This document shows, piece after piece, positions 14,895 through 25,053 of a DNA stretch of 64,000 bases. The first letter of the stretch is position 1, and every line of letters begins with the position of its first letter. Origin of the DNA: Luscinia megarhynchos (Eukaryota; Chordata; Aves; Passeriformes; Turdidae); contig CM067566.1 in assembly GCA_034336665.1 (NCBI GenBank), positions 23,776,330 to 23,840,329 of the forward strand, in the 5' to 3' direction. The position numbers and the translations under genes were made by a program. The notes beneath the pieces are model-generated. The model saw only the letters and a program-made list of their open reading frames with translations, did no database searches and had not been told where the DNA came from.

Positions 14895-16030
14895 GAGCTA
14901 CAAACAATGAATTTTTATGCCAGCTAGGTAAGAGAGGTAATGAAAAATAGTGCTTGTTATCAGCTATCTGACATGGATCAAAATTTCCAGCCACTATTCT
15001 TACTACTACAGTCAGTAGGCTGTAAGTGTCTTCTAGGCCCTCCTGAAGGAAAACTGGTTTTTGCCTTGCATGACTCAGATAAAATGTAACATATTTAAAA
15101 GCTGACTTTTTACTTTGTCCAGAGTAAATAAACTAATTATGTCTGGAAGTGCCATGTAATGACAGAAGCTTTTCATGTACTGCTGCTTCTGTGTTTAGCT
15201 CATCAGCTTGACTCCTATGGAAACCTACAGTGGGAAAAATAGAAATTGATGAACTGCTGAAATGGCTGTGAATTTCAAGTTCAGGATACTAGATGATTGC
15301 ATTTCCAAATGCAATGTAGAGCATTCCTCTCTAAAGATTTTGGAAATGGATGCTTTCTGCTCAGCCTAGCAAAAAAAGATTGCAGAAAGTTTTCAATTTG
15401 ACTCTCTAGGTCCTTGAGCATTTACATGTATGGGCTAGACATAGGTCTTGATTTCCTCATTCATTTAATTCCTTCATTATACAAATGAACAAAAAACTGC
15501 ACCCAATTCAGTAATGAAAACAGAAATATAGACACAAAAATCTTGGCATTCTAACAATTGTTTAGCAGAAGTTAAATGAAATAAAATGAAATGAGAGTGT
15601 AAAGCACTTGTCATGTGAATAATTAGGCATTACAATAGCAACAGTATGCTTGGTTTGTTTTTGTCTGTATTTCCATTTAGCAGCTTCTACACCTGACAAA
15701 CAATTGCCAGATGCAAGAGTTCCCTGATGGGGACCTGAACATACTCTGAGCGTCCTCATGAACTTTACTACAGTTAAAAAGTTATTCTGGACCTGCAGAA
15801 AATTAGACAGATGTTTTGCTGACTTAGCAAATGGGAATATTCCTTCTCCAAACGAGTGGAAAATGCACTAAATCTGTCTCAGATATAAACAATTTGGTTA
15901 GCATTCACTGTTCAAATAATCTTTTGCAATCTCTAAAGTGAGAGCACGCTGTTCACGAACTTTACTTACTTGTAGCAAAATAAATGCAGCTTACACATGC
16001 TTTTACAAACCAAAACATCTGCTCCCCAAC

Positions 16031-16085
16031 AACAGGAGACGAACCCAGGTCATTCGAATATCTGTGTCCTGATGATTACTCTGCT
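16031..16085 (-). other. tRNA-like or tRNA-SINE-like remnant
   Basis: Read on the minus strand, TGACCTGGGTTCGTCTCC resembles the internal B-box region of a tRNA-derived promoter (GGTTCGANTCC with one change), preceded by TAGCAGAGTAATCATCAGGA, which loosely resembles an A-box region. The T-arm does not fold properly, so this is not a functional tRNA gene. A degraded tRNA-derived SINE is the likeliest explanation, but chance similarity cannot be excluded. Confidence 0.25.
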
Positions 16086-19000
16086 AATTTTTGTATTAAG
16101 AATTAGAGAATAGGGAATATGCTTCTGATTACTACCAGTGTAACAGAGTTGGAGACAGTTGCAAACAGTCTCTTTGTAGAGTGGAAAAAAAATCAGTATC
16201 ACAAGACATGTCACTGCGAATTCATACCATCTGTCTAATGATGAATGACACCAGTGTGGATGGTATCAAGTCAGCCTACAGATTGGCTATATATACTTAG
16301 TAACCTGCAAATCCATCACACAAAATGGCCCTGCACACCCTGTGCATCAAAGCAGAGCACATAATGCTTTGTCACAGGGTAAACTGGTCTATTAAAATGG
16401 TCGAGTGTTCAGAAATGAGGGAGGCGGTTGCTGATTTCAGCCCATTTCATTTCTTTTTTTGACATTTTTTCTCCTGAACTCTCATTTCGTGATTCAGGTT
16501 CCATTTTGCTGCTATTTGAATGCTAGGAATTCTATTATTTTTTTTATACCCTTTATTCTGTGATCCATGGGAATGTCACAAGGTAAATTTTTATAGTGAT
16601 TTCAAACAGCACACTCTATACTTCTTCAGCAAAGTGCAAACAATCTTTGCTTCTTAATACGTTTCTAGATACCCTTTCAAACATTTTGCCACAGTTTAAT
16701 GTTATTGATTTGTGGTTCTTTCCTGAGGTAAAGCTGGTAGTGCTCCAAACTTAGTGAAATGAAACACCTAGGGCAGATTCTCTACTTGTATAAGCTGTAG
16801 AAATTGAAGTATGCATATGTATGATGAACTCTGACTGCAAGATTCATCTATATATTAAAGAAATTACGTCAGAGTTATAAAGGAGATTAGTTTCCTTCTA
16901 TTCTCTTCTGCTCTTCTCCTTCCTGATACTGCTGTAGCAGTCTCACTTGGCACAATGTAATTGCTACTTTAGCTTAGTTTTTTCCTTATGAAAGTATTAA
17001 AGGCTTTGCCTCACTTGACCTAATATCAGTGATTTAAAAGGTAAATATTGAGACTAAGTTTATTATCTAGACTTGCCTACTTTGTCATGGATAAAAGATG
17101 TGGTGTGTTGCCTCTGCAGGTACCTTCTTTCCTGGAGTGTGAATTCTCAGATGTCAGTCTCATAGTAGATGTTTGTCTTTCAGTTTGCCATCAGTCCCCT
17201 GGTTTTCATCCAGTACTGATATCTTTAGTTCTAAGTCAAGAAGAAGGATCAGAAGTCAACAACTAGCAGAAGCACCATCTCCTTTGTTCCTTTCAACCTG
17301 GTAATATGTTGAGCATGATAAAATCTGTGAATTTTATTGGCAGCCATATTATTTGTCACAGCATCAGGGTAATGGGTTGGTCCAGGTCCTTGTGAAATGA
17401 AACAAAGTCACATAAAACCAATGGACTAAATAGCTTATTTACAAGTGTTTACAAGTGTTTATTTTTACAGAATGCCTCTCTATTCAGGTGAGATCTCTCT
17501 AAAGACACTTTATTTCCTGTGTGCTTTGACTTTATGGTTTCTGGACCCCTGGCTTCAAATTAATCAGTGGCAGAACATTAGAACCAAACTAAGCAGAAAC
17601 AAAAATCTAACAATAGCCAAATGATTAATGAAGAGAAATAATTATGGACAAGAAATATCTCCCTACTGCAAAACCCTGCCACATTAGTTTTTAATAGATA
17701 CTGCTCATTAAATGAGACAAGTCTGAATGAAAAAGAAGTGTGTGTAAGAAAGCTAAATATGGTAAACAGAAATACAATGTTGGTAGAGTGCAGAATCAAA
17801 CTGCACAAATGGACTTAGTTTAAGCATCTAACTCAGTTTTAGTCTACAGGAGGAACGGGAATGTTTAGTCAAGTTTTATCCTTTCTGCTGCTTGTTGAGA
17901 ACTCAGGCAGATGGTACAAATATGTGTATCTCAGGGTTTTGAACTCTCAAATGTCATTAGTTGTGAATACAACCTGTTTAGGTCAAGAGGCACACTTTGC
18001 TTTTTTATTTAATTTTTTTTTAAAATTTATTTTATTTTTTTTCCCCAGAGAAAATTGTACGTACAGTTTCTTACTTGTCATAAACAGATATAAAAATATT
18101 TACCAGTGAATAATGGGAATGCCATGAAACTAAACAATGAGCTAATTTCCTACTAAGAGAGAACAAGATGTGAAGAGTGTTTGCAGTGTTTTTAAAATGT
18201 GGTACCATTTATTCAACACTACATTAACTTTTTAAGTCACTCAGGTAGCATCAAATTCTTTGCACTCCAGACAGTACAAGCCTCCTCATTGCCTGCCACA
18301 GCAGTAAAATGGTTTCTGTTAAAGGATATATCATGCCAATTGGAGAATATAAAAATATTACAAAACTTTTTGTGCAAAATATTTCTGTTATAGAAGCTCA
18401 GATTTTTTAATGTGTGGTAATTAATTGAAAAAAAATTTGGGTTGTATTATTTAAATAAAAATTCATCTGAAGAAAGTTAATTGCTGCAAGTATCCAAGCC
18501 ACTCAAATAATCATGGGAATACTACCATAGAGTTAACTTTGGCATAGGTAACAGGCTAAATAATTTCTCCAGGTATCTTGCAGCCCTGTTTGCATAATTC
18601 CATAAAATATACTTTGTAATATTTGTTCTTCTACAGAATGTTCTTTGTTCTGAGTCATATTTTAGTAATAATGGACTATACTTCTTGTCAAAACCCTTGT
18701 GGGTAAGTGGCTATGACACAATCAGTGTGATTCAGCATCCTCCTCCTCAAATGAATTTCACAAAGATTCTTATAACTGTATTCAGTGTTAGTACAGACTT
18801 TGATACTAGATGTTTCTCTCCTTTGAAAGATAAGCAACAATGTATTTTAACTCTTGTAACTTATTATTTTTACCTATTTTTCTGCATTGATTATAGTAGT
18901 TAATAATTAATTGAATCATCTTATTTAGAAAGAAGTGTGGCAAACACTGGTGCTGTGAAATGCCACTGATAATTTTGTTTCCATTCTGTGGATGGGAAAT

Positions 19001-20010
19001 AAGATTTGAACCTGCATTTCTGAAATCCTGACCAGAAAGTCTCAGATGCTTGAAGCTCTGCAGGCGCTTGTGAGGGCAGACATCACCCTTCTGGGCTGGC
19101 TGAGCATCTCGGGACTCATTTCATGTCCACACCTGTTGGGGGCCACAGCCTTCAGGAAGCAATTCAGTATTCATGAGTCTAGAGAGAAAATGAAGCTGTA
19201 GAGAGTGTCTAGGGAATGTTTGCCAGGAAAGACAGAAGGGGATTGAGTTCTCAATGCTGCATTTTTCTTTAAATGAAGAAAACACAGAAATAGCAGTATA
19301 AGTAGGAATCATCATGCAAACTCAGAAGCAGCTCGGGGGTTTAAGGTGCTACTACATGATATTGAGTAGACATAGACAGAAACCTCAAGTGTGGGTTGGT
19401 TATTTTTATATCTAGAGCTGGGTGTTAAACACTGTGTCAACCACTACTTGCGATTTGCTTGGATAAGGGAATGTGATTCCCTGTGGATGAATCCATGTTA
19501 CCCTATTTATTGTTTATCCTTGTTGCCTCAATTAATTAGCTTTCTCCTACTCCTTGTTCAGATTCCCAGTCCCTGGCAAAACAGAACATACGCTGTGGTT
19601 GTTGTGTGGTGCTAGCTACGGCTCAGTTTTATTTAATAACATCGTGTTACTCTGTGCAACAAATTCCGACTAATTGCTTCTCCACTGCTCTGCCAGTCTG
19701 TGAGAAGGTCAGCACTGAAAACCATAGAGTCAGAGCTCCCTGCTGAATCTGTGTAAGGCTGTGCAAAATGCAGACTTTGGAGAATGAGGTTTGAGTGGTA
19801 GGCAAGTTAAGTGTTTTGATGAAAAAAGTGTGCTCATCATTGATTCAGGTGCTGAAGTTTTTCATTTTCCCCCCAGGTGCAATGAACATAAACAGTTTTG
19901 ACTTTATACTTTATAGATCTTGTGAAAAACTCTTCCTCTTTGCCCTTTTTAGCAAATTAAACTGCTTTCACATAAACTTGTGTAATTGCAGTTATTTGAT
20001 TTATTACAGA

Positions 20011-20113
20011 ACACAAAATCAGAGAATGAGTTGAAAGTGACCTGTAAAGATCATCAAAGTCCAACTCTTGGCCCTGTGTAGGACACCCCAAAGGTGCCTT
20101 AGAGCATTTTCAA
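20011..20113 (-). mobile_element. Degraded CR1-like 3' fragment, antisense
   Basis: CAAAATCAGAGAATGAGTTG, GACCTGTAAAGATCATCAAA and GTCCAACTCTTGGCCCTGTG resemble the reverse complement of a CR1 tail of a different subfamily from the others here (the form with 'aggacaccccaa'). It is short and diverged and lies directly before the LTR-like block. Confidence 0.6.
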
Positions 20114-20159
20114 AATTTCCCTTCCGGCCTGTACCCCAACCCTAGGCCTTGGCAGGCAT

Positions 20160-20690
20160 CTGTTGGAGTTGTGGCAATCCCAGTTGTTGTTCCCAGGAGT
20201 TGTGGGACTGCCCATGCTAATACCTTATAAATATTCCCGACCCTCATTTTCCAGTGTCGTCGCCACTCCCAGCCCCTAGAATGTTCTTCTTTCTTTGTAT
20301 CCCCATTGTCCTTCATTTGATGCAGTGTCCCACCCACCTTATCCCATTGGACCCTGCCTCCCCTCACTCCACCTCTGCACCACTTCCCCTATACCCATTG
20401 GCCCTAACCTCGACTCCAGCCCCTTTCCTGCCCCACATTTGTACCTCAGACCTCCTTCCATCTTGGTCTTCCACCTTTGACCCCTAGTCGGGTTGCTGTT
20501 TGGTTTTTGGGCCTCGTCCCACATTTGTTTTCTCTATTATTAAAGTATTTTTATATTTATGTTGCTCTTCTTTATTTTGCCACCATAACCCTAGTATCAT
20601 TAGAACCCTAAAAAGTGTTGTTGGGGACTGCCCTCGCCCCCGACACTCTTGCCTTGCCTTGCCTTGCCTTTCCCTTTCCCTTTTTTTTTC
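20160..20690 (+). mobile_element. Possible solo LTR or LTR-like block just upstream of GRXCR1
   Basis: The block is strikingly C/T-rich on the + strand, with a TATA box (TATAAATA at 20226-20233), an ATTAAA poly(A) signal at 20539-20544 and a following T/G-rich stretch, the order expected of U3-R-U5. Candidate ends are TGTTGGAG at 20161 and CCCCCGACA ending at 20645; no matching target-site duplication was found. A pyrimidine repeat (CTTGC and CCCTTT units) continues to about 20690. No retroviral coding sequence is nearby. It could instead be an unrelated promoter-proximal pyrimidine-rich segment. Confidence 0.35.
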
Positions 20691-20804
20691 TTAATCAATG
20701 AATATAATTTCTCCCTTTCTTGCTTTCTTCCTTAGCGCTAAAAAGTACACAATGTCTTGTTAATATTTAATTACCGAGCTCACTTTTCAGGTTTTAGTTT
20801 AAGG

Positions 20805-20818
20805 GTAACCATAGCACA
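20805..20818 (+). promoter_or_regulatory. Imperfect RFX X-box upstream of GRXCR1
   Basis: GTAACCATAGCACA matches the X-box pattern GTNRCCATRGNAAC at twelve of fourteen positions; the last two bases differ. It lies at -143 to -130 relative to the start codon, at the edge of the CpG-rich island. Matches of this quality also occur elsewhere in the window by chance (for example 2765-2778), so position rather than motif strength is the argument. Confidence 0.35.
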
Positions 20819-20834
20819 AACGCATCCATTATTA

Positions 20835-21345
20835 ACTGCGGGCCGGCAGCGGCTTCTCAGGGAGCCCTCTTTGGTTTGCTATGAGAGCCCGCGTGGGCAG
20901 AAGCCGGCGCTGATATTGTTGTTGAGTGTGACGAGCTGGCAGCTGCGATGGGCAGCACGCTGGAGCCATGCAAGCTGCTGCTGTCCGTGGAGGAGGCCGT
21001 GCTGCAGGGCCAGGCCCAGGCGGACGGCGAGCGGCTGCTGCGCAAGGTGCGGTTCCGCGTGGCGTCGTCGCACAGCGGCCGCGTGCTGCGGGAGGTGTAC
21101 GCCGACGACTCGCTGGACTCGGAGTGCGCCAGCAGCTCCGAGACCGAGCAGGCCAGCCGGCTGAGCGAGCTGGACGGGCAGCACAGCGGGCACGGCGGCT
21201 CCGAGTGCGACGAGAACGACAGCGAGCAGGACGACCTGCTCATCCTGGTCAGAGCCGCCAAGGAGAAGGGGTTCGGCACAAAGAGAGTCAACATCCTCAG
21301 CAAAAACGGCACAGTCAGGGGGGTCAAGCATAAAGTCAGCGCTGG
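20835..21345. promoter_or_regulatory. GRXCR1: CpG-rich promoter / first-exon island of GRXCR1
   Basis: Dense CpG dinucleotides and high GC begin near 20838 (GCGGGCCGGCAGCGG) and continue through exon 1, against AT-rich, CpG-poor DNA on either side. This marks the probable 5' end of the gene. No TATA box with convincing spacing is seen; the region just upstream (20755-20775) is AT-rich. The transcription start is not determinable from sequence alone. Confidence 0.65.
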
Positions 21346-21382
21346 TCAAGCCCTTTTTGACAATTTGGCTAAAGTATTTCAG
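20948..21382 (+). CDS. GRXCR1: GRXCR1 coding exon 1 (residues 1-145)
   Basis: This exon encodes the N-terminal half. The ATG has a G at -3 and a G at +4 and is the first ATG after an in-frame TGA at 20882, which fixes the start unless an unseen upstream exon is spliced in. Residues 33-50 ([18 protein letters not shown]) and roughly 100-145 ([20 protein letters not shown] and the following segment) are the family-conserved blocks. Between them, residues 53-97 are rich in Ser, Glu and Asp and look disordered. Residues 1-32 show no motif I recognise and are probably lineage-variable. The exon ends in CAG followed by the donor GTGGGT, phase 0. The frame stays open for 27 codons past the donor, so the long genomic reading frame to 21466 overstates the exon. 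It is very GC- and CpG-rich, unlike all flanking DNA. Confidence 0.95.
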
Positions 21383-24300
21383 GTGGGTGACGCAGATCTG
21401 CTGCCTCTCCTGTCCCTCTTAACTCCACACATTATTCTTCCCTTCGTTCAAACTGCTCTCATTTAGGATTTCTCAATATTCTGTCTCATTCCCATTGCTA
21501 TCCACATGTACAAGAGGGGCTCATTGGTCATTCTAGTATAAAACAGCTCCACACTCCATGTTGACTGTGAACTTTGCTTTTCAAAATTGGCCTAATGTTT
21601 GCTGGGTAGAACTACTTATGTAGTCCTTCCCACATCTGGATTAGGAAAGAAATGTAAGAGAGAATTTAACAGAGTTTTGCTGGACATCTATGCAGGTCTC
21701 CTGTACAGGGATGGGTCATGTTTCCACTCCTATTATAGTAATTCTAATGAGTTTAGGATGTTATCTACTAGTCAATATGTATACTTGCAAATTCCATTCT
21801 GTTTAATTTGCAAAGAAGATCAAACAAGGTGCAGGGTGGCAGCAATGACGGTTTTCCCACATGAAAATTTCAGGGGAATGAAATCTTAGTCAGAGGTCTC
21901 TTTTATTAATGGCTGTTTTCTGTCTATTTTGTAGAAGGAGCAGAATATCTCTATTTGAAACAGTATATGCCTTAGTCAGAGAAACACAGGCCTTCAGAAA
22001 AATCAAGCTAAAAGCTCTAAAATATTTATCTGTAAATGCTATTCAAGCTTTTCAATCATTAATATTCACACAGATAGCAACAAGTATGCAACCAGACCCT
22101 TTCTGAAGTTCTTAGAATGCAGAATTATGCTTTTCAATTAACTTATCCTGTGATGGTTTACTGGGGCATTATTTTAAAACTTTTATGCAGTTTTAAATCA
22201 TGGAGAATTTGATATTAGTAATGATTCTTTTTGCATTTTGAAATTACTTCAAAATGAGGTAATTTCATATTACATTAATAAATGGCAATAGATTAATATT
22301 CTCTTGCTGCTGGATATGAATTTATCCTCTATGTTGTGCCTAAATTAACAGTCTTTTTGTCAATATGAATGTTCCTGTAGAAGTTGAAATTTCAAAGAAG
22401 AATTTCCTGTTCATTTTTGTTCTTTATGTCATATCCCACAGTGCTCAAGTAGTTTGCTTTCTTTCAAGTTGCTCATGGAAGGGTTTGTCCTTAATTCCTT
22501 ATTTTGATAAAATTTGTAACAAACTCACTTTTTAAGGTAGATTTGAATTATTTAATCAGTTAATACTTACTGAGGCATGTTTGGGCACTTCTCCAAATTC
22601 AATTCCACTGTTCTATGCTACTTCCCTACACAGAGTGCCCAATTTCACTCCACTAGCCTCATTCCCTTCTAAAAGCTGTCTGCTACTACATTAGCAACAC
22701 TAAACTAAGAAATTTGAATCAGCTAAATAAACAGACCCAATTTAAGACATATAAACCTTAATTAGTGTCCCTGGCCTTATTGCTTTGTCTATCCCCAGTT
22801 TTAGGTTAGAAGTTCTTCAGGAAAGGTCCATGGGCTGAAATCAATGTCCTTTGATTGCAAAACTTTTTGTATTCCTAGCAGAATTAATGGTGGGACCAGT
22901 GCACTTTCCATGAGGTGTTTTGCCAGAAGAAAATTTTTTACTGAAAGGAGGCATATCCATCTTATAACTTCAGAAAATTGCATGTATACAAGCCTACCAT
23001 AGAATTCGTTAATTAAAAACTGTGAAATAATGACTGGTTTAAAAGGTGGTAAGGATTTTTTTATTGTCAGTATTTTACTGTGAAAGAAAGGAGAAAAATT
23101 AAATTATCAGATGAAAACAAGCCAAGCAGTTTTTCATACAGCATGTAATTACAGTGAAGAACTCTCTGTTACAGGGCTTGCAAAGCCCAAAGGAAAAGGC
23201 AAGTTTTCAAAGTGGATGAGGAAAATATATGTGAAACTGAGAAGCTTCTTCCTAGGCAGGTCTAGATGAGTGGTTTCCAGAAAAAAACTGTATATTCCTA
23301 CGTTAAGCACCTACTGGATCAAAGACATATATTCAACAATACAGAGAATATAATGATTTGGAGTTTCTACATTTCCCATTTCCCCAGAGATAGAGTTCTA
23401 AGTCTAGTGAAAAAGAATGATGGTTTGCATATCTTTTATGTCATACTCAGCCAATTCTGCATGCCACATGGTGAGCACAGAGGAGAGCAAAACACAAAGA
23501 TTAGCTTTGAGATGGATTTGAAACTGCTCGATCCTAATGAGAAATATGATTGAAATACATCTAATTACAAATGAAATAATAGCCTTTAGAATGTGATTAG
23601 AGGATGATTTCTATTTTTTGTAAGCATGTCTCAGACAATTAATTGAGCTGTAACACCAGTTAGAGAACAACAAGAGTTCTTTCAAAGATTTAGCTTACTA
23701 AATAAGATAGAAAGATGTCTTTGTTAGCAGGCATAACACAAAATCTCTTGATCTGGGCATTTTTCTAAGTTACCCGCTTGATTGTGTGAGGTCATCTCCA
23801 GTTACATGTTTCTCTTAGATAAGCAGCAGCAAATGTGTAATGGGAGTTAAGAGGAGAGTGCCCCTCCCTGAGGAGAGTCCATCTCTGCCCCTTTGATGAT
23901 TCAGCAGCAGGAACTTGTATGGGATGAATTCATTGCATATTTCTCAGCGTTACTGTCAAGTTAGTATTTTTGATCTCAGAGTATGCACATGAACTCTTGG
24001 CTGTATTCTAAGCACTGATAAATTCTTGCATGCAAACGTTTCTTGTTCAGTATTTACTAGATCACTTCCTAACTAAAATGTGAATGTAAAAAGCCAAATA
24101 CTATGTGTGTCTGTGTCCTGTGACCCTGAAAGTAGGGGGTATTTTTTTACTGCAGCATCAGCATGTAATATCTGCATGTATATCTGCAAACTACTTTAAA
24201 TATGAACTTTCCCCAAATCCCTAAAGACTCCCTGTGATAGAGGAGAGATCCTTTAAGTCAAATCACTTTGCTCAGACATTTTAGGGATAAGCAGGGATTC

Positions 24301-24982
24301 ATTAACTGGGCTTTGTTATGTTGTGTAGTCAAGACCTTTGATTTTGACTGTTCAAATACCTGTGCTGAAAGAACTCGTGTATTTTAATGTTCTATGGAAA
24401 TATTTGGATTTGTGATTTTTTTTTCACACTTTCTTACTACAGCCTTTCTACAGAATTGGTTCAGACACTTTCTTCCCACAACAAACTTATCTGAAAAAAA
24501 ATCACACCTTCTGGAGCTTTTTTCAATTTTAAGAGAGTGATGTAATTCAGGAAGTATTTCTAGATGAAAAGGTCTTTTTGGTTGCTGTTGATATGATACA
24601 AGCCTGGTCTGAGAATGTATATCTAGTAGATGTGTGTCCCCTGCTACATCTTCCCACAGTCACACACTCAGAGCTTCCCTCACCTGTCCAGCCCATGACC
24701 TCTCATTTCCACTGTTCCCTGGGGAGCTGAGTCCTTCACATCACCCTGTCAGGTCTGTGTGTGTTCCCAGATGAGAGCTGTGCTGTGGCAGTGGGAGGTC
24801 TCCCTTTAGTCACCCCTGCACCCCCTGGTGAAGCTGCTGCCAGCTGAGTGGGAGCAGCTGTGGCAGCAACACCAACACAGCCATGGGGATGGAATTTGGG
24901 ACAGAGCAGGACACATCCAGGGAAGAAAGGGGGAAGAAAGGTGGGGAAGGGACCAGCTCTATTGATGCTTCAGGACAGCATG

Positions 24983-24996
24983 GTTTCCATGGCAAC
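24983..24996. promoter_or_regulatory. RFX X-box, full palindromic match, intron 1
   Basis: GTTTCCATGGCAAC matches the RFX dimer consensus GTTNCCATGGNAAC at every fixed position. It sits in a GC-rich island within intron 1. A full match to twelve fixed bases is expected far less than once in 64 kb of random sequence. RFX proteins are known activators of ciliary and inner-ear hair-cell genes. Occupancy is inferred, not shown. Confidence 0.6.
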
Positions 24997-25039
24997 CCCT
25001 CCAGCCTTTTCCTCTCGGGGTGGATGCCACAAGGAGATT

Positions 25040-25053
25040 GTTCACATGGCAAC
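25040..25053. promoter_or_regulatory. Second RFX X-box, one mismatch, intron 1
   Basis: GTTCACATGGCAAC differs from GTTNCCATGGNAAC at one fixed position (A for C at position 5) and keeps the strong half-site ATGGCAAC. It starts 57 bases after the perfect X-box in the same GC-rich island, which makes a paired regulatory element more likely than two chance hits. Confidence 0.5.

Larger units (their letters stand above)
1..20010. other. 5' flanking DNA without recognisable genes
   Basis: Apart from the CR1 fragment at 889, the simple repeats, the small inverted repeat and the tRNA-like remnant listed separately, I see no gene. Reading frames here are short and match nothing I know. The longest is 205 codons on the minus strand (10374-10991); it crosses a locally GC-richer patch at about 10690-10940 and shows no domain. 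Another GC-richer patch lies at 4000-4330. Most of the stretch is AT-rich and CpG-poor. Confidence 0.7.

Noticed and set aside
20757..21349. Other long reading frames overlapping GRXCR1 exon 1 on both strands
   Set aside because: Shadow frames of a GC-rich exon; only the frame starting at 20948 matches a known family and joins exon 2.
21383..21466. Continuation of the exon 1 frame for 27 codons
   Set aside because: It lies beyond a good splice donor (CAG then GTGGGT) and has no family similarity; the protein continues at 48922.
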